Positions 23,171 through 34,625 of a stretch of 64,000 bases of DNA are shown here, one piece after another. The position numbers and the translations under genes are program-made. The notes beneath the pieces are model-generated. The model was not told the origin of the DNA, made no database searches, and worked only from the letters and a program-made list of their open reading frames with translations. The first letter of the stretch is position 1. Each line of letters starts with the position of its first letter. The stretch is from Sipunculus nudus. Taxonomy: Eukaryota; Annelida; Sipuncula; Golfingiida; Sipunculidae. The stretch lies in contig CM049322.1 of assembly GCA_026874595.1 (NCBI GenBank), positions 24,091,400 through 24,155,399 of the forward strand. Direction: 5' to 3'.

Positions 23171-24341
23171 ACACAAAGAAAATGTTGTTTGGTGTAACTG
23201 CACACAAGAGCAAAGTGATACATTGGGGGCAGTGCAGCTACAAGCTGCCAGGATTGTGACAGGCTGTGTCAGAGGAACTAGCCATGCCAAACTATACAAA
23301 GAAACAGGCTGGCCCCTATTAAAAAACGTAGGGAAAACTCTGTGGTCATCCAACTACACAAAATGTTAAAACAAGAAACTCCAAAGTACCTTTACCTTCT
23401 CTTACCTCCACCAAGAAACTATACCTTTAATACAAGGTCAAGTGCTCTACTCAATATACAAAACATTTTCTCTAGAACAGAGCTTTACTACAACTCGTTC
23501 CTACCAAAATCTATACGACTATGGAACAAACTAGATGATAGACTTAAACACTGCCAGACCAGTAAATTGCTAAAAAATTATATATCAAGAGAATTTGCTA
23601 AAAACAAACCACCTAAATATTATAATTCAGGATCAAGAAGAGCCCAGATAATTCACACACGGCTAAGAACACATTGCAGTAATCTAAACCATGATTTATA
23701 TAGAAGACACTTATCAAACGACTCAAAATGCCAATGTGGATTCGAAACAGAAAACGCAGAACATTACCTACTGCAGTGTCACCTCCATGTCAACTCTAGA
23801 AGTAAACATCTCCCCCTAAATATACCTGTAGAAGAACTTCTTTATGGAAATCCCTATGCAAGCCACATCAGAAATGAAGAAATTTTTGAAGCAGTATCTT
23901 CATACATAGAAAACACAAAAAGGTTCAAAATATAATATTCCCCGCCATATTTTCCCCTAAAAGTGATATTCATAATTTATAGTCCTAATATACTAGGACC
24001 TGAAACAAAAATGAAACAAAAACAATTTTTAATACTTGTCTTCCAAATAATTAATTTAATTAAAAAAAAGAATAAATGAACAATTTTTTCCATTCTTACT
24101 AAGAAAATTTACAACTTGCCTTCACTTACCCAACATCCATACCACCCTACCTCACCTAAATTCAATCACATCCAAACACTCTGAATACTGTCATCGTATA
24201 TTGTTAATGGAAACATTCGGAAGAGAGTCGAGGTATTATAAGCTTTAAGTAGCTTGCACTTAATCCCACTGATGCTTGTATTATGTGATTTATATGTGCA
24301 TATTCAGTATCAATAAAATATCTAAAAAAACACAAAGAAAA
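23171..24341 (+). mobile_element. 5'-truncated LINE insertion with 12-bp target-site duplication
   Basis: ACACAAAGAAAA occurs at 23171-23182 and again at 24330-24341, flanking 1,147 bases absent from the homologous repeat copy at 22045-22252. The insert ends in AATAAAATATCTAAAAAA just before the right duplication, as expected for the 3' end of a retrotransposed LINE. The left edge falls inside the RT C-terminal coding region, so it is a 5' truncation. Confidence 0.9.
23183..23935 (+). pseudogene. LINE RT C-terminal domain fragment
   Basis: Two frames join into one C-terminal region. The first (to about 23320) has AVQLQAARIVTGCVRGTSH. The second (23342-23935) begins VVIQLHKMLK and carries LPKSIRLWNKLDDRL, then IIHTRLRTHCSNLNHDLY, then a Cys-His motif C-x-C-x8-H-x4-C (CQCGFETENAEHYLLQC). 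This cysteine motif is typical of the tails of several Jockey-superfamily LINE proteins. A one-base shift in an A run near 23320 breaks the frame. The catalytic RT is not present. About 390 bases of 3' untranslated sequence follow. Confidence 0.85.
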
Positions 24342-24403
24342 GAGGCGCCCGTGGGGAGCAAATATTAAAATTATTCATTATGCACGTAATACGTAACTAT
24401 CAG

Positions 24404-25155
24404 GGGCGTGTTTAGAGGGGGCGCAACAGGCGCGCGCCCCCCTAAAATCTGTTCAACATATTTTTAAGGAACATCCAATTTCGTTAATTCTCAGGGCGTG
24501 TCTAAGGCTTTTGCAAAATAATCTTACAAGTTGCATTTGTAAGTCCCATGCCCTAGTTAAAACTGTTTCAATTTATTAGGCATAACAGTATAGGATGGCA
24601 CCCTATAGCTTAGATGGACCAAACAAAAACTTCATTGGAAGCTGCTGCTCATGCACAGGTCATGTCGTGTTATGCATGGGGCACGAGTCCTATATAGGGC
24701 GAAAAAATGCGCATCCCGGCAGCTTGTCATTTGAGTATTAGATCTACAGATCTCGAGTTTGAAAATGTAATTTTTATTTTAGCCTAGGAATTTTCAATGA
24801 GGCACAAGAAAAAGCCCGAAAATGATAAAGTCACGAGTTTTATGAAAAGTAAATATACATTGAGTTTCTAATAGTGAGTGATCCAAAGGGGCCCGGGCCC
24901 GTCAGGAGTTTCCTATGTGAAGAACACCAGAAAGTGCTTGAAAATGAGAAAATTTAGCTTTTATGTTAACTTGCAACTATGTAGCTGTCATTAGGATGAC
25001 TGAAAGGGGCTCGGCCCGGGCTTTGTCTCCTATAGGGCTCAGTTAAATGTTCGTTAACTCGGAACTTTTTTTTCTCTTTGGTTTTAGCTTATAGTTTTAA
25101 TCAGATATGACGGGAAGGGCCTATGGGGACTCGGGCCCACAGGTCCCGAAAGGCT
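24404..25155. repeat. GC-clamped repeat block with GGGCCCGGGCCC motifs
   Basis: Starts with CAGGGGCGTGTTTAGAGGGG, which resembles a hAT-type transposon end, followed by GCGCGCGCCCCCC. About three loosely related segments, roughly 110 bases apart, carry GGGGCCCGGGCCCG (about 24888), GGGGCTCGGCCCGGGC (about 25006) and GGGGACTCGGGCCC (about 25127). No coding frame. Confidence 0.4.
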
Positions 25156-25161
25156 AGACGA

Positions 25162-27254
25162 TAGGGGATTCTTAATATTCCTCATGAATAATTAATCAGC
25201 TAGCGAAAGCGAGGCTTACTGGGAATAACAAGGAGCACGTGCTCACTCACCATGGCTATGTACAGCAACATAGACCTGTCAGTTGTTCCATTTATCCACT
25301 TCAAATTTGTAAATGCTTACATACAAATTTTGTTAAAAGCATCTGGAAAGAAGTATATAAACCAAAGGAATCTGCTGCTATGAGCACAATGTGAACCCGA
25401 CTTGTAAGGGAGGTACTTTCCAGTGACTCTTAACATAACAAAGTTAAAGACCCTTGGGCTCACATCTACTTGGCTCTACGGTCTATGCTAGGTATGAATC
25501 AAACCACAGGATGCCATTAATTGCCCGAGGTCAATTAAAATATCAAGATATACAAGTGTCGGGCACAGGTGCTGACTGATACACATTCCAGACGGCACAG
25601 AATGAGGTGGTCTGTGCATGGTTCCTCTGATTGTGTACATTTATACTAAGTTTCTTGTTTCATGTACAGTAGGCACCGAGAGACACACACACCAAAACAC
25701 TTTCGGCAGTACGCTGCTTATACTGCCATTATGAAGTCATTAACTTAATAAAGACTAATAAAGCATAAATGAAACATGTCTGCCTCTGTGATTGTTAAAA
25801 GTGTTCTGAAATGAAATTATGAAATGTTTTCTATTCACAAGCCTATTAAAAATATAGATGTAGGTATGCTGTATCTGGCACCAATAGAAATACACTGTAT
25901 TTTTAGTGACATAACCAACACATAGCTGTCAAGTGAAACACTATGTCACAGGTCATTTAAAAAAATATATCGCTCCTCATTAGATAGTGATATGGTGAGT
26001 TCCCATGGCAAGGATTATATTAGTGCGTGGGCAGAAACAGAATTTTATAAATGACACCTTTTTCCCGCAAGACTTTACATAATTTGAGAAAAAATATAAA
26101 AATATGTAAGGTATGAATTATGGAATAATATATTCATTTTAATTAATGCTCAACACTTCACCAGCTCCACACCTTTTTACTCAGGTTAGTTCCTTCAAAA
26201 ACTCTTTATAAATCGAATATGAAAATTAATATGTGTCATATACTAAAACTTCATATTTGTTATGAATAAAGAGTTAAAATATACTGACGGCGTGTCCTAC
26301 AGCTGTGTGACATAAACTGCATTGACAAACAATGGAAACGGTGACACAAGAATTGCATGAGTTAAATATTCTTTAAATTGCAGTGGGTCTGGGCTGGTCA
26401 TGTGGGGATATATCTATAATTGTTTCGCAATCATGTAATTTAGGGGTCTTAAAGCTATCCACAGATGCCATCTAAGAGGGCCTCAAGTAAAAATGAGATA
26501 AAATGATGACATTAAGTTTTGGTAATATAAAATGTAAGCCCCTTCAACCAATTGAGACATACCAATGTATCTATTATCTATAAACCAGTAAGGGGATCAA
26601 TGCTTGGCTGGTAAAAACTATATGCAGATCTTTGCTAAATGTCACCATCAAGTTAAATATGTTGGTAGTCTTCTATCATTATTTATTTGTTATTTATTTA
26701 TTTTAATAAAGTACAATTAATTGCATGTGTATGGACACAGATTTTGTGAAACAGCAAAGTATTTTAAAATATCTTGACACGTACATAATAAAGGTAAGGC
26801 AAAACAAATGAGGGCATGGACCATGTAAAAATGATATTTTAATATGTGCCTTTATAAATTGATACAGATCATTAAAAATCATTGTTCTAAAATGGTTGTT
26901 CATTTACTTAATTCTATGAACAAATATAACAAACAGCAGACCAAACCAGGAACATATGAACACACATCACAAAATGTCCCTCATCCAGATGTATGAATTA
27001 ATTAGTAATTTCCACTGTTTCTTTCTACCTGGATCACTTATGAAAACTAATGAAAAATCAAATCTGATGTCCAATTAGTAAATGAGTAGGATGAAGATAC
27101 AGAATAGGCTGTGACACGACCTGCCTTGCTGAGCTAAACTGTATCAGCACATGTGTTACTGCTGTGACAAGTGAGCACGTGTCTTTGTTATTCCCCATTG
27201 GCCTCGCTTTGGCCTCTGGTATGTGTGGCATGCATAGAATTTAAGAGTCCCCTA
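25162..27254. mobile_element. Candidate 2.1-kb non-autonomous DNA transposon
   Basis: About 95 bases at the left (25162-25250) are the imperfect reverse complement of 27165-27254. Shared pieces in order are TAGGGGA(T/C)TCTTAA, GC-AAAGCGAGGC, GGGAATAACAA and ACGTGCTCAC. No protein-coding frame of note lies between. No convincing flanking target-site duplication was seen, so this may instead be two inverted copies of a shorter repeat. Confidence 0.5.
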
Positions 27255-27259
27255 TGAGG

Positions 27260-28085
27260 TCTCAAATTAGAGTCTTTCATTTGTTTTAAATAGTATTAAC
27301 TACTTTATACATATACAAAACTTTATACAAAGGGCCTGGATGGGCCAGGAGTTCTTAAGGCCCATTACAATGCATGGAAATGTAGAAATTCCTGGGTGAT
27401 GATTCACCATGGTTACGGTATTACAGGATGGCACATCTTATATTTAGTACAACACACCCGTGCATCCATTTTTCTGAATGCTTTTCTTTTTGTGTGCGTG
27501 GGTGGGTGGGGGATCGCTTTCATTTTGTTTTAAAATCCCGTGCTCCAAATATATGCATGCTATATATACTATTATATATATAGAGTCGATTATCAACTTA
27601 TCATTAACCCATATAGCTTCCTATTATTGTGACAAACCAGGTATGAATGCGTGTATCAAATATTCAAATTCATACGAGCAAATACAGGTCTGGTTTCATT
27701 TATACTAAACGTTTTTATTATACATGGCGAATGTCCCAACAAAAGTAAACAAAACGTTGGTAGTTCCTCCGATGTGTTTGGAGGAACATGATGCAAGCTG
27801 ATATATGTAAACCTTGAGCTATCGTAAATAAAAAAGAGAAAAGTTTTCACAGAATCACAGTAGTCCTCACAGTCCATACAGCTTCCACTGCCGATCTAAT
27901 ACCTGTCAAAGTATGTAACAATCTAATGCATCTGCACTCGCTTTGGCTGCGGCGGCACAGTTTTAACTATTTTAACCTCTTATTATGTTCCTATAAATAT
28001 TTTTTTATTCTCCCAAGTTTCAATTGGTTTTGTCATTGTTGTGATAGTATTGTTGTTGTTAGCACAAACAAATACACACACACAC
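27260..28085. other. No gene recognised
   Basis: AT-rich sequence. A short open stretch at 27478-27708 has no domain. Ends in a (CA)n run at about 28072-28085. Confidence 0.5.
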
Positions 28086-28090
28086 ATATA

Positions 28091-29201
28091 CAATCGAGCC
28101 CGCTTATTGTCATGTCAGTGGTGCGTGCTTAAATTATGAAAATAACCGGGATGTGATATGATGTGGGCTTTAACATCGATGATCTTTTGAGTCATAGAAG
28201 AAGCGTTGCCTCAAATGATATTAAATAAATCGTCAATATAAAGGAACCAGGAACATTTATGAATATTTTTATTGCACAACGGCATATCAAATTACGTTTA
28301 TGCGCACCTGACAATTTATTTCCTGTAAGTTTTGTGCGGCATGCCGTAATAACTGTCAAGAATCAGACTTGCTTACAGAAAGAGACGTATCGTCAGGGTC
28401 ATGAGGTCAAATGTCTGGAAATATGCGGCAAGGTTATAACGTTATGTGTAGGCAAACTATTTTACTAAATTATTATTTTCCCGACTCTGGCGCCTTATTT
28501 TCGGGTATCTTATTAATTACTCAAACTTCCATGAACGTCTTTATGATAGGACTGTTGGGGGAGCGGGCATCGTCATGCCATTGTCAACTTTCTGAAGTTT
28601 CGCCGCGATTGAAATTTTGGACCGATTATCTCCTCCAGTGCTCACAAAACCTCCTGCTTTCGTGGACCCATAAAGGGGATTTCCAGTCGCAAGCAACGTT
28701 TAGAGCTCGTGCTTCATATCATCTCAGCGAAACTTCACCGAGGTGTAAACTACGGCCTTGTTAAGGCCAGGAGTTCATTATGTATGACGTGTGATCGCAA
28801 ACATCGCCCTTGTTTATGTACGAAGAAACGTAATGATCTGGATTACCGTGGCATCTTAAGACGTTAATTAGCTAAGGGACGGGGACTGACCTGCATGCAT
28901 CACTGCACTTGCCTGCAGAACACAGGTGGAAGATGAGATCGTTTGATACGCCTGACCGATTACAGGCTCTTGGCCTCGTTGATCGCCGTGTCGGCGTCTG
29001 ATGTGATATTAACTGCGATCTGGTACTATCACTGCCATGGGTTAAATTCCAAGCATGACAATAAACGGGATTATGACAATATTCCATGATATTAAACGTT
29101 CAAATTTACCATAGTTTATATAGGAAATGGTTTGGGAATTCAGATTTTTGTGACAATAAGCGGGATTTTCTATTAACCGATATGACACGAAGTGGGCTCG
29201 A

Positions 29202-29204
<3 letters not shown>
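28091..29204. mobile_element. Candidate pogo/Tigger-like non-autonomous DNA transposon
   Basis: Left end CAATCGAGCCCGCTTATTGT and right end (reverse complement) CAGTCGAGCCCACTTCGTGT are similar terminal inverted repeats, each flanked outside by TA. TA target-site duplication and CAGTCGA-type ends are usual for pogo/Tigger elements of the Tc1/mariner superfamily. The right TA lies at the edge of a (TA)n run, so that duplication is ambiguous. The phrase GACAATAA(A/G)CGGGATT recurs near 29056 and 29152. No transposase was found. Confidence 0.55.

Positions 29205-29272
<68 letters not shown>
29205..29272. repeat. (TA)n microsatellite
   Basis: Uninterrupted TA dinucleotides adjoining the candidate pogo-like element. 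Confidence 0.98.
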
Positions 29273-29276
<4 letters not shown>

Positions 29277-29424
29277 TGATGAGAAGCACAGACTGTAGTA
29301 TGAGCAACCTCTTGTAGGTTTCTTGCCTTGAGGTTATCGGGATGCCTGCAAAGACCTCCATTCCCCCTAATCTCTTTCTCTCTCTCACTTATTCTCACAA
29401 ATTCTCAGTATAAATAATGTCATT

Positions 29425-29575
29425 TGCGGTCGATCCAGAAATTAATGGGGGGGGGGGGGGGAGAAGCACGTATACAGAATATACGACCGAGGGGGGGGGA
29501 GGGGGTGTCCCTTTTTTGCGGGCTTGAGCCCCCCCCCCCCCCCCCCATGCTAAAATCCTGCGCACGCCCTTGACT
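29425..29575 (-). repeat. Short hAT-like remnant with opposed G and C tracts
   Basis: Read on the minus strand it starts CAAGGGCGTGCGCAGGATTT and passes through long G tracts. On the plus strand there are G runs at about 29446-29461 and 29491-29499 and a C run at about 29529-29547, which could pair. The other end reads GATCCAGAAATTAATGGGG. It adjoins a copy of repeat R3b. Confidence 0.4.
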
Positions 29576-29576
29576 A

Positions 29577-29710
29577 TTGCAAATAAAAGTGGGTGGAATC
29601 TCTTCGTACAAATACCGGAGCATATGTATGTCGAAAATCACGGCAATCAGTATTTCCATGGTATCAGAGGAGATACGGAAAATCACAAAAAATCGCCTTA
29701 CGCTTTTAAC
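29577..29710 (+). repeat. Dispersed repeat R3b, copy 3
   Basis: Matches 22253-22400 through ATTGCAAATAAAAGTG, GGAGCAT(A)ATGTATGTCG and TCAGAGGAGATACGGAAAAT. Confidence 0.8.
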
Positions 29711-32700
29711 ATTTAGATACTAAAAAGTTAACTGTTTCCGTATTCAGACTTCCGAGTTTTATTAATCGCAATATCCGACATCCAACTGACATTATCAGAA
29801 TTTTAGTTTATTCCCACCTTTTTTCCCCAAGTTTGCGAGGGATGAAAGGCCCAGCATCTGTTCCTGTAAATCACATCTAAACCAGGAGGGGAACCGCACA
29901 TTTGTCCAGTGTGTCTAGTTTAGTTCAAGGACAGAAAGGAAGCTGCTGGATGAGCACGGGCGATATAAATGCCCGGTGCAGGCCGGTGGCAGGATCGATG
30001 GGCGATAAATAGAGCTAGAGGGTATTTAGAGGTAAAGCCTACTACAGGCGCTCTGCGTATGATCGTGCACCTGTATATTGTAGGTGTTACGGTGCGGTAA
30101 TTTTTAATTAAACAAACACACGACCTTTGGTGGATAGGATGTAGAAAAGGCTCAGACGAATGACACCGTACAAGATGATCTGTCACACACCAGAATTTCG
30201 GGGTGGGGGGGGGGGGATGTGTGGGCTTGAATTACTCACTGGCCCCCCCCCCCCCTTTTTCAAAAGGGGATTCAAGTGTCTGTGTGTCATTCTACCCCCT
30301 TAGCCTAAACTTTAGATTTAAATTATATTAACACTCCATTGACCGTTTAATCTATTGATGTAATTAATTAGCCCCCACCTCTGGTATTTGTTTACATGTA
30401 AATATATAGTGATCAGCTCCGTCAGTCTGTAAACATTTTTTTGGGACATGATATCTCAAAAAGTTTTAATTTGATCTACTTCAAATGAAGTAGCAGGTAC
30501 ATCCTATTAGTCTCGAGAGCTGATTCTGTTTTGGTCACACAATGAATTTTTAATGTTTTATATAATTTTTATGTAAAATGGAACATGTCATATGCAACAC
30601 GATATTACAAAGTTTTACTCAGATCTACTTCTAATTGTTGGATAATAGGAATACGATGGATCTTGATCAAACTCAGCAGAAATATTAATCGGTGTAATTT
30701 CTCGCCTAATTTTGATTTCCAGCAAAATCCACGCATAGGTAATAAGGTCAGAGGTCACCAAACTTTGGTGGCACCATGTTTATTTACCAGAAATCTTTTG
30801 GATATTCATGACACACAGTATACAAATTTACCAAAAAAAGGTCTACCCCTGAATTACATTCTCGTAAAAATTCACACATATTTAATGAGGTCAGAGGTCA
30901 CACAAAACACGTAATATGCATGTTTGCTATGCTTTTGTTATTATCTGATTTGTACAAATATTTACATTTCATATGTGACACACATTTTTTTAAAAGAGTC
31001 ACTTTGAGGATTTCCTGAAAATATCGCTAATTACTCGTTTTTTTTTCACTCTTTTTTTTCAGCAGCACTTTTTTCCTCTTTTTTTTCAATGAGAGATTTT
31101 CGATGTATACTATTTCTCTCCTGCTTTAACAGTCCAGTTTGAACAAAAATGGGACATATTACATTTTTGTCTGCAGGTGCCCAGCATGTGTCACAACATG
31201 TGGAAAATGCTCTTTTCTTCATGAATCCGGATGTGCTATGTATATTTCTTACTTTGGGAATGTGCATTGCATATATATACAACTGTGCTATGGGAAGCAC
31301 ATCATTATTCAGTCTGAGATAAAAAAAAGGAAATTGACCTGGGCTCCACAGATGTGCAGGTTACCGTCCCTGATGCACAAAATCTCTTATGGTTGCTCCG
31401 TTCATATGATCTCAGCATCTGATGGGACGCAAATTATCGCTTTAGGACCTTGTAGCTGTCGATGATCAATACTGGCTGCCTAAAACTAACCCATCAGTGA
31501 AAATTTAGGCTTACATTTTGCTATATGCATATATTCATATAATGCCACAGTTTCTAATCATATAATGACATGATAATTACATAAAATATTACATTTTAAG
31601 TTCATGATCATAATCAATTATCAACAGCATGTCGGCAACCGATGATCAGTTATTAGTAGTATTTAAGAAGTGTTGGGAATTAGTTGTAATTTCATGATCA
31701 GTCATCAGTAAAAATTGGTTGAACTCTGTGAGTATGAAATTTGTGATCAAATACAAACCTTTACATCCTCTCGGTTGATATTAAGGCCTACATATTGGCT
31801 AATATATCATAACTCTGTAGCCCACATTTGTACACAGTAAACTAAGTTGTGAATCTATTTGATAACACAGATTGTTCTTAAGTATGTTCATATAAATTAT
31901 ATGAATGAGTACCTTCTATCATTAAAAAGTCTCACCTTGATGAAAAACTGTAATTGATTTTAGCAATACAAGATGGATCATCTGATCACCTGCATCAGCT
32001 AACTTCTCATTTCTTATAATTGATCATTGGTCCCAACACTGTCCAAAAGGACTAAAAACCTCAAGAATTTACTGGTAGTACATCATGGCCATGTTGTTAT
32101 GGTAGTAATTTATACAAACTTTTTGCATGTCAAAATATACAGGTCTTTACTAGGGCCCTGCTTTATTTTGATCTGTAAACCCCACGTATGCTTATGAATC
32201 ACCAGAATCACACATATTTGTGACTTTGTCAATAGAATTTTTTAAATACTTTAAAGGAGAACACTTGCAATGTTTACATGTTCAACAGCAAAAACATGAT
32301 AATATGGCCTCATTGATATGTGCACATGGTGATACAGACACAAACATGATCACCTTAAACAGCTAACTATTATCCTGAAAAATCATAAAGATATATTTTC
32401 ACTTAATTATAAAACTGATATTATATATATTATTATCTTTGTCATAATCAAGCGTCACAAGAATTATCATTGTATTTCAGTGTAAAACAACACATAGGGG
32501 AAAAAAGCTTACAATGACTGCAGTGATGAAATAGAAGTGTCCAGTATGGTCTGTTAATTAAGCGTGTCAATCACTCACCCTTACTATATAAACAGTGGTG
32601 TTAACAGTTATGTATGAATATTTGAAATGGTCATATAAATAGAGACCAAAATTTGTCTGTGATTTAAATTGCTGTTGTTCATAAAAACTGTGCTTGATAA

Positions 32701-32790
32701 GAGTTTTGATATTGTGCCACTGTAAAGTTTTAAGTGATTGTAACTGACATGTCTGACTAAAATAAAGCTGCTCTTATATATTATTTATTT
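29710..32790. other. No gene recognised; G/C tracts near 30.2 kb
   Basis: Mostly AT-rich. A G tract (30201-30217) and a C tract (30243-30256) are separated by about 25 bases and could fold. Short open stretches (29920-30186, 30585-30914, 31046-31300, 31139-31465) have no domain. The last part may be intron or upstream sequence of the zinc-finger gene. Confidence 0.45.
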
Positions 32791-32795
32791 TGCAG

Positions 32796-33184
32796 GTCTA
32801 CCACTTGACAGACTTGATGTTGGCTGACAGTGTCCTCTCTGGTATATTTTAACAGTCAGTTCCATATAAACAGATGGCATGCTGGGTAACCAAGCGACCA
32901 CTGACCCCTCAGTGTAGGCCTATTTACAACATATCATTGGCTTACTAAACCACACTGCACTACCGGATCAAAGATGCATGATCCATAGATCACTGTGGCC
33001 ATCACCCTGTCTGCTACCTGTTGTCTTTGAAACAACATCGGAACATCGTGCTGGAAAGGCACTGAGAGGCAGAACAGTTTCCCAGTAACCAGATTCAACC
33101 ACAGTTAAGAAAGCAGCCACACAGCAACAGGATCAGCAACAGAATTAGTTAATACATTTTCTCAGTGAGGTAAAACCAAATGAA
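32796..33184 (+). promoter_or_regulatory. Probable 5' UTR exon of the zinc-finger gene
   Basis: TTATTTATTTTGCAG ends at 32795 and looks like a splice acceptor with a T-rich tract. From there to the ATG at 33185 there is no coding frame; an in-frame TAG lies at 33146-33148. A four-codon upstream frame (ATG at 33180, stop 33189-33191) overlaps the main start codon. Confidence 0.5.
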
Positions 33185-34354
33185 ATGTTAACAGATGATA
33201 TTCATGTGACAAACATGACATCACCAAACACAAGAACCCCTGGACACATCATGCACGCTGAACACGGTGACCAACACGTCACAGCTCCCCCTACAAAGAC
33301 AGCAGGTGGCAGCACCATGCCATCACAAAATGAACACAAACTTCAAGAGACTGTTGGTGTTGTCTCTTCAGCCATGTGCACATTAGTGGTTGAACCAGGG
33401 ACTGGTGAGGGCCCTCACATTGGAGGTGACTCAGGGCCAGGTGAGGGCCCTTACATTGGGGGTGACTCAGGGACAGGTGAGACAGTTGAGGGCCTAAGCA
33501 TGGTAGGTGACCCAGGGACAGGTGAGGGCACCTGTTGTGCCATGGGTGACTCTGGGACAGGTGAGGGCCCCAATCTTGTAGTGGTTGATCCAGAGAAGAC
33601 AAAAGAACCTGGCAGACCTACTGGTATGACTCCGCCAGTGCTGATGCATGTAGAATGTTATGATGACAAAGCTCCAGTCCTGTACTCTACAGAAAGGAGT
33701 ACAGCAGAGCATCCCCAGAGTGGGCCTGGGAGTTCTTCGTCTGATGTAGTTAAAACTGCTGCCCAAAAAAGGAGTTTCCATTGTGTACATTGTAAAAAGA
33801 CTTATGCTTCACAGCATGCCCTAGACAAGCATGCCAAGTCACATTCACTGTCTTCAAGGGTCGTTGAGGTGTCAACCACAATAAAGACCAGTACATCTGC
33901 TAAGAAAATCCTTAAATCAGGTGTAAATGAAAAAATGTATCCATGCGATGAGTGTGACAAGAGGTACTCATCTTTGGGAGCATTGGCAAACCATAAAAAG
34001 TTCCACAAAGCTGAAAGTCTCCACCACTGCCCGTACTGTACTAAAGTGTTTGCAAACCCCTCACTGTTAAAGATTCATGAGAACACGCATACAGGAAACA
34101 GGCCATATACCTGCCCAGCGTGCAAGAAATCCTTCACACAGCAAGGAAACCTCAAGGTCCACATGCGCAAACACACCGGAGAGCGACCATACCTCTGTAA
34201 CTGGTGTGACAAGAGTTTTAGCCAGCAGTCAGGCTTAAATGCACACCAGAGGTTACATACAGGTGAAAAACCATATTTCTGTGATATCTGTGACAAAGTT
34301 TTTACACAAAAGAGTAATTTAGATGCACATAAACGACAACATACAACAACCTGA
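33185..34354 (+). CDS. C2H2 zinc-finger protein, six fingers (copy 1)
   Basis: A single 389-residue frame beginning at a true ATG, with an in-frame stop 37 bases upstream. Residues 71-135 carry an imperfect GDSGTGEGP-type repeat (about five units) of low complexity. Six C2H2 fingers follow at about 200-220, 254-274, 282-302, 310-330, 338-358 and 366-386. Fingers 3-6 are joined by TG(N/E)(R/K)PY linkers, as in DNA-binding arrays; fingers 1 and 2 are separated by a Ser/Thr-rich 33-residue spacer. The protein ends just after the last finger. By family knowledge it is probably a nuclear, sequence-specific DNA-binding protein. The target and role cannot be read from sequence, and no orthologue name is assigned. 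A close second copy lies at 43.3-44.1 kb. Confidence 0.9.
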   Translation: MLTDDIHVTNMTSPNTRTPGHIMHAEHGDQHVTAPPTKTAGGSTMPSQNEHKLQETVGVVSSAMCTLVVEPGTGEGPHIGGDSGPGEGPYIGGDSGTGETVEGLSMVGDPGTGEGTCCAMGDSGTGEGPNLVVVDPEKTKEPGRPTGMTPPVLMHVECYDDKAPVLYSTERSTAEHPQSGPGSSSSDVVKTAAQKRSFHCVHCKKTYASQHALDKHAKSHSLSSRVVEVSTTIKTSTSAKKILKSGVNEKMYPCDECDKRYSSLGALANHKKFHKAESLHHCPYCTKVFANPSLLKIHENTHTGNRPYTCPACKKSFTQQGNLKVHMRKHTGERPYLCNWCDKSFSQQSGLNAHQRLHTGEKPYFCDICDKVFTQKSNLDAHKRQHTTT

Positions 34355-34460
34355 CTGAATCAAAGTGCTGCAAATGATCTTCAATCCTACAGGTGTATTT
34401 CATATTTCAAATTTATACATGCATGAAATGTCTGAATGTGGATGTAAAACAAATTATTCC
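34355..34460 (+). other. 3' flank shared by both zinc-finger copies
   Basis: The phrase TGAAATGTCT(G/A)AA followed by TGTAAAACAAATTA occurs here and after copy 2 (about 44197-44230), so the duplication extended past the stop codon. Confidence 0.65.
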
Positions 34461-34467
34461 CTGGCAT

Positions 34468-34625
34468 TTACCTACCACTGTATCTCACATTTTGCATCCA
34501 TCTATCCCTGTATATCACTGATTGCATCCAAATGTCACTCTATTTCATGTCTTACATCCACCTGTCGCTCTGTATCAGGTGGCACACCCTCCTGTCTCCC
34601 ATCTTGCATCTGGCATACCATCTTT
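34468..34625 (+). repeat. Degenerate ~30-bp minisatellite after zinc-finger copy 1
   Basis: About five diverged units of the form TCTCACATTTTGCATCCA...TGTCACTGTA. They belong to the same family as the large array at 35.68-39.96 kb and, in reverse orientation, the one at 44.27-44.89 kb. Confidence 0.8.

Larger units (their letters stand above)
23040..24405 (+). repeat. Dispersed repeat R3a, copy split by a LINE
   Basis: The left part (23040-23182) and right part (24342-24405) together match part a of the 22045 copy in order: AGGGCCCCCGG, CCTATGGCCATTGTGTTACC, then GGCGCCCGTGGGG and ATTATGCACGTAATACG. Everything from 23183 to 24329 is the inserted LINE plus its tail. Confidence 0.85.

Noticed and set aside
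33291-34296. Minus-strand frames opposite the zinc-finger genes (also 43305-44062)
   Set aside because: They are antisense shadows of the zinc-finger coding sequence, kept open by the repeated finger motif.
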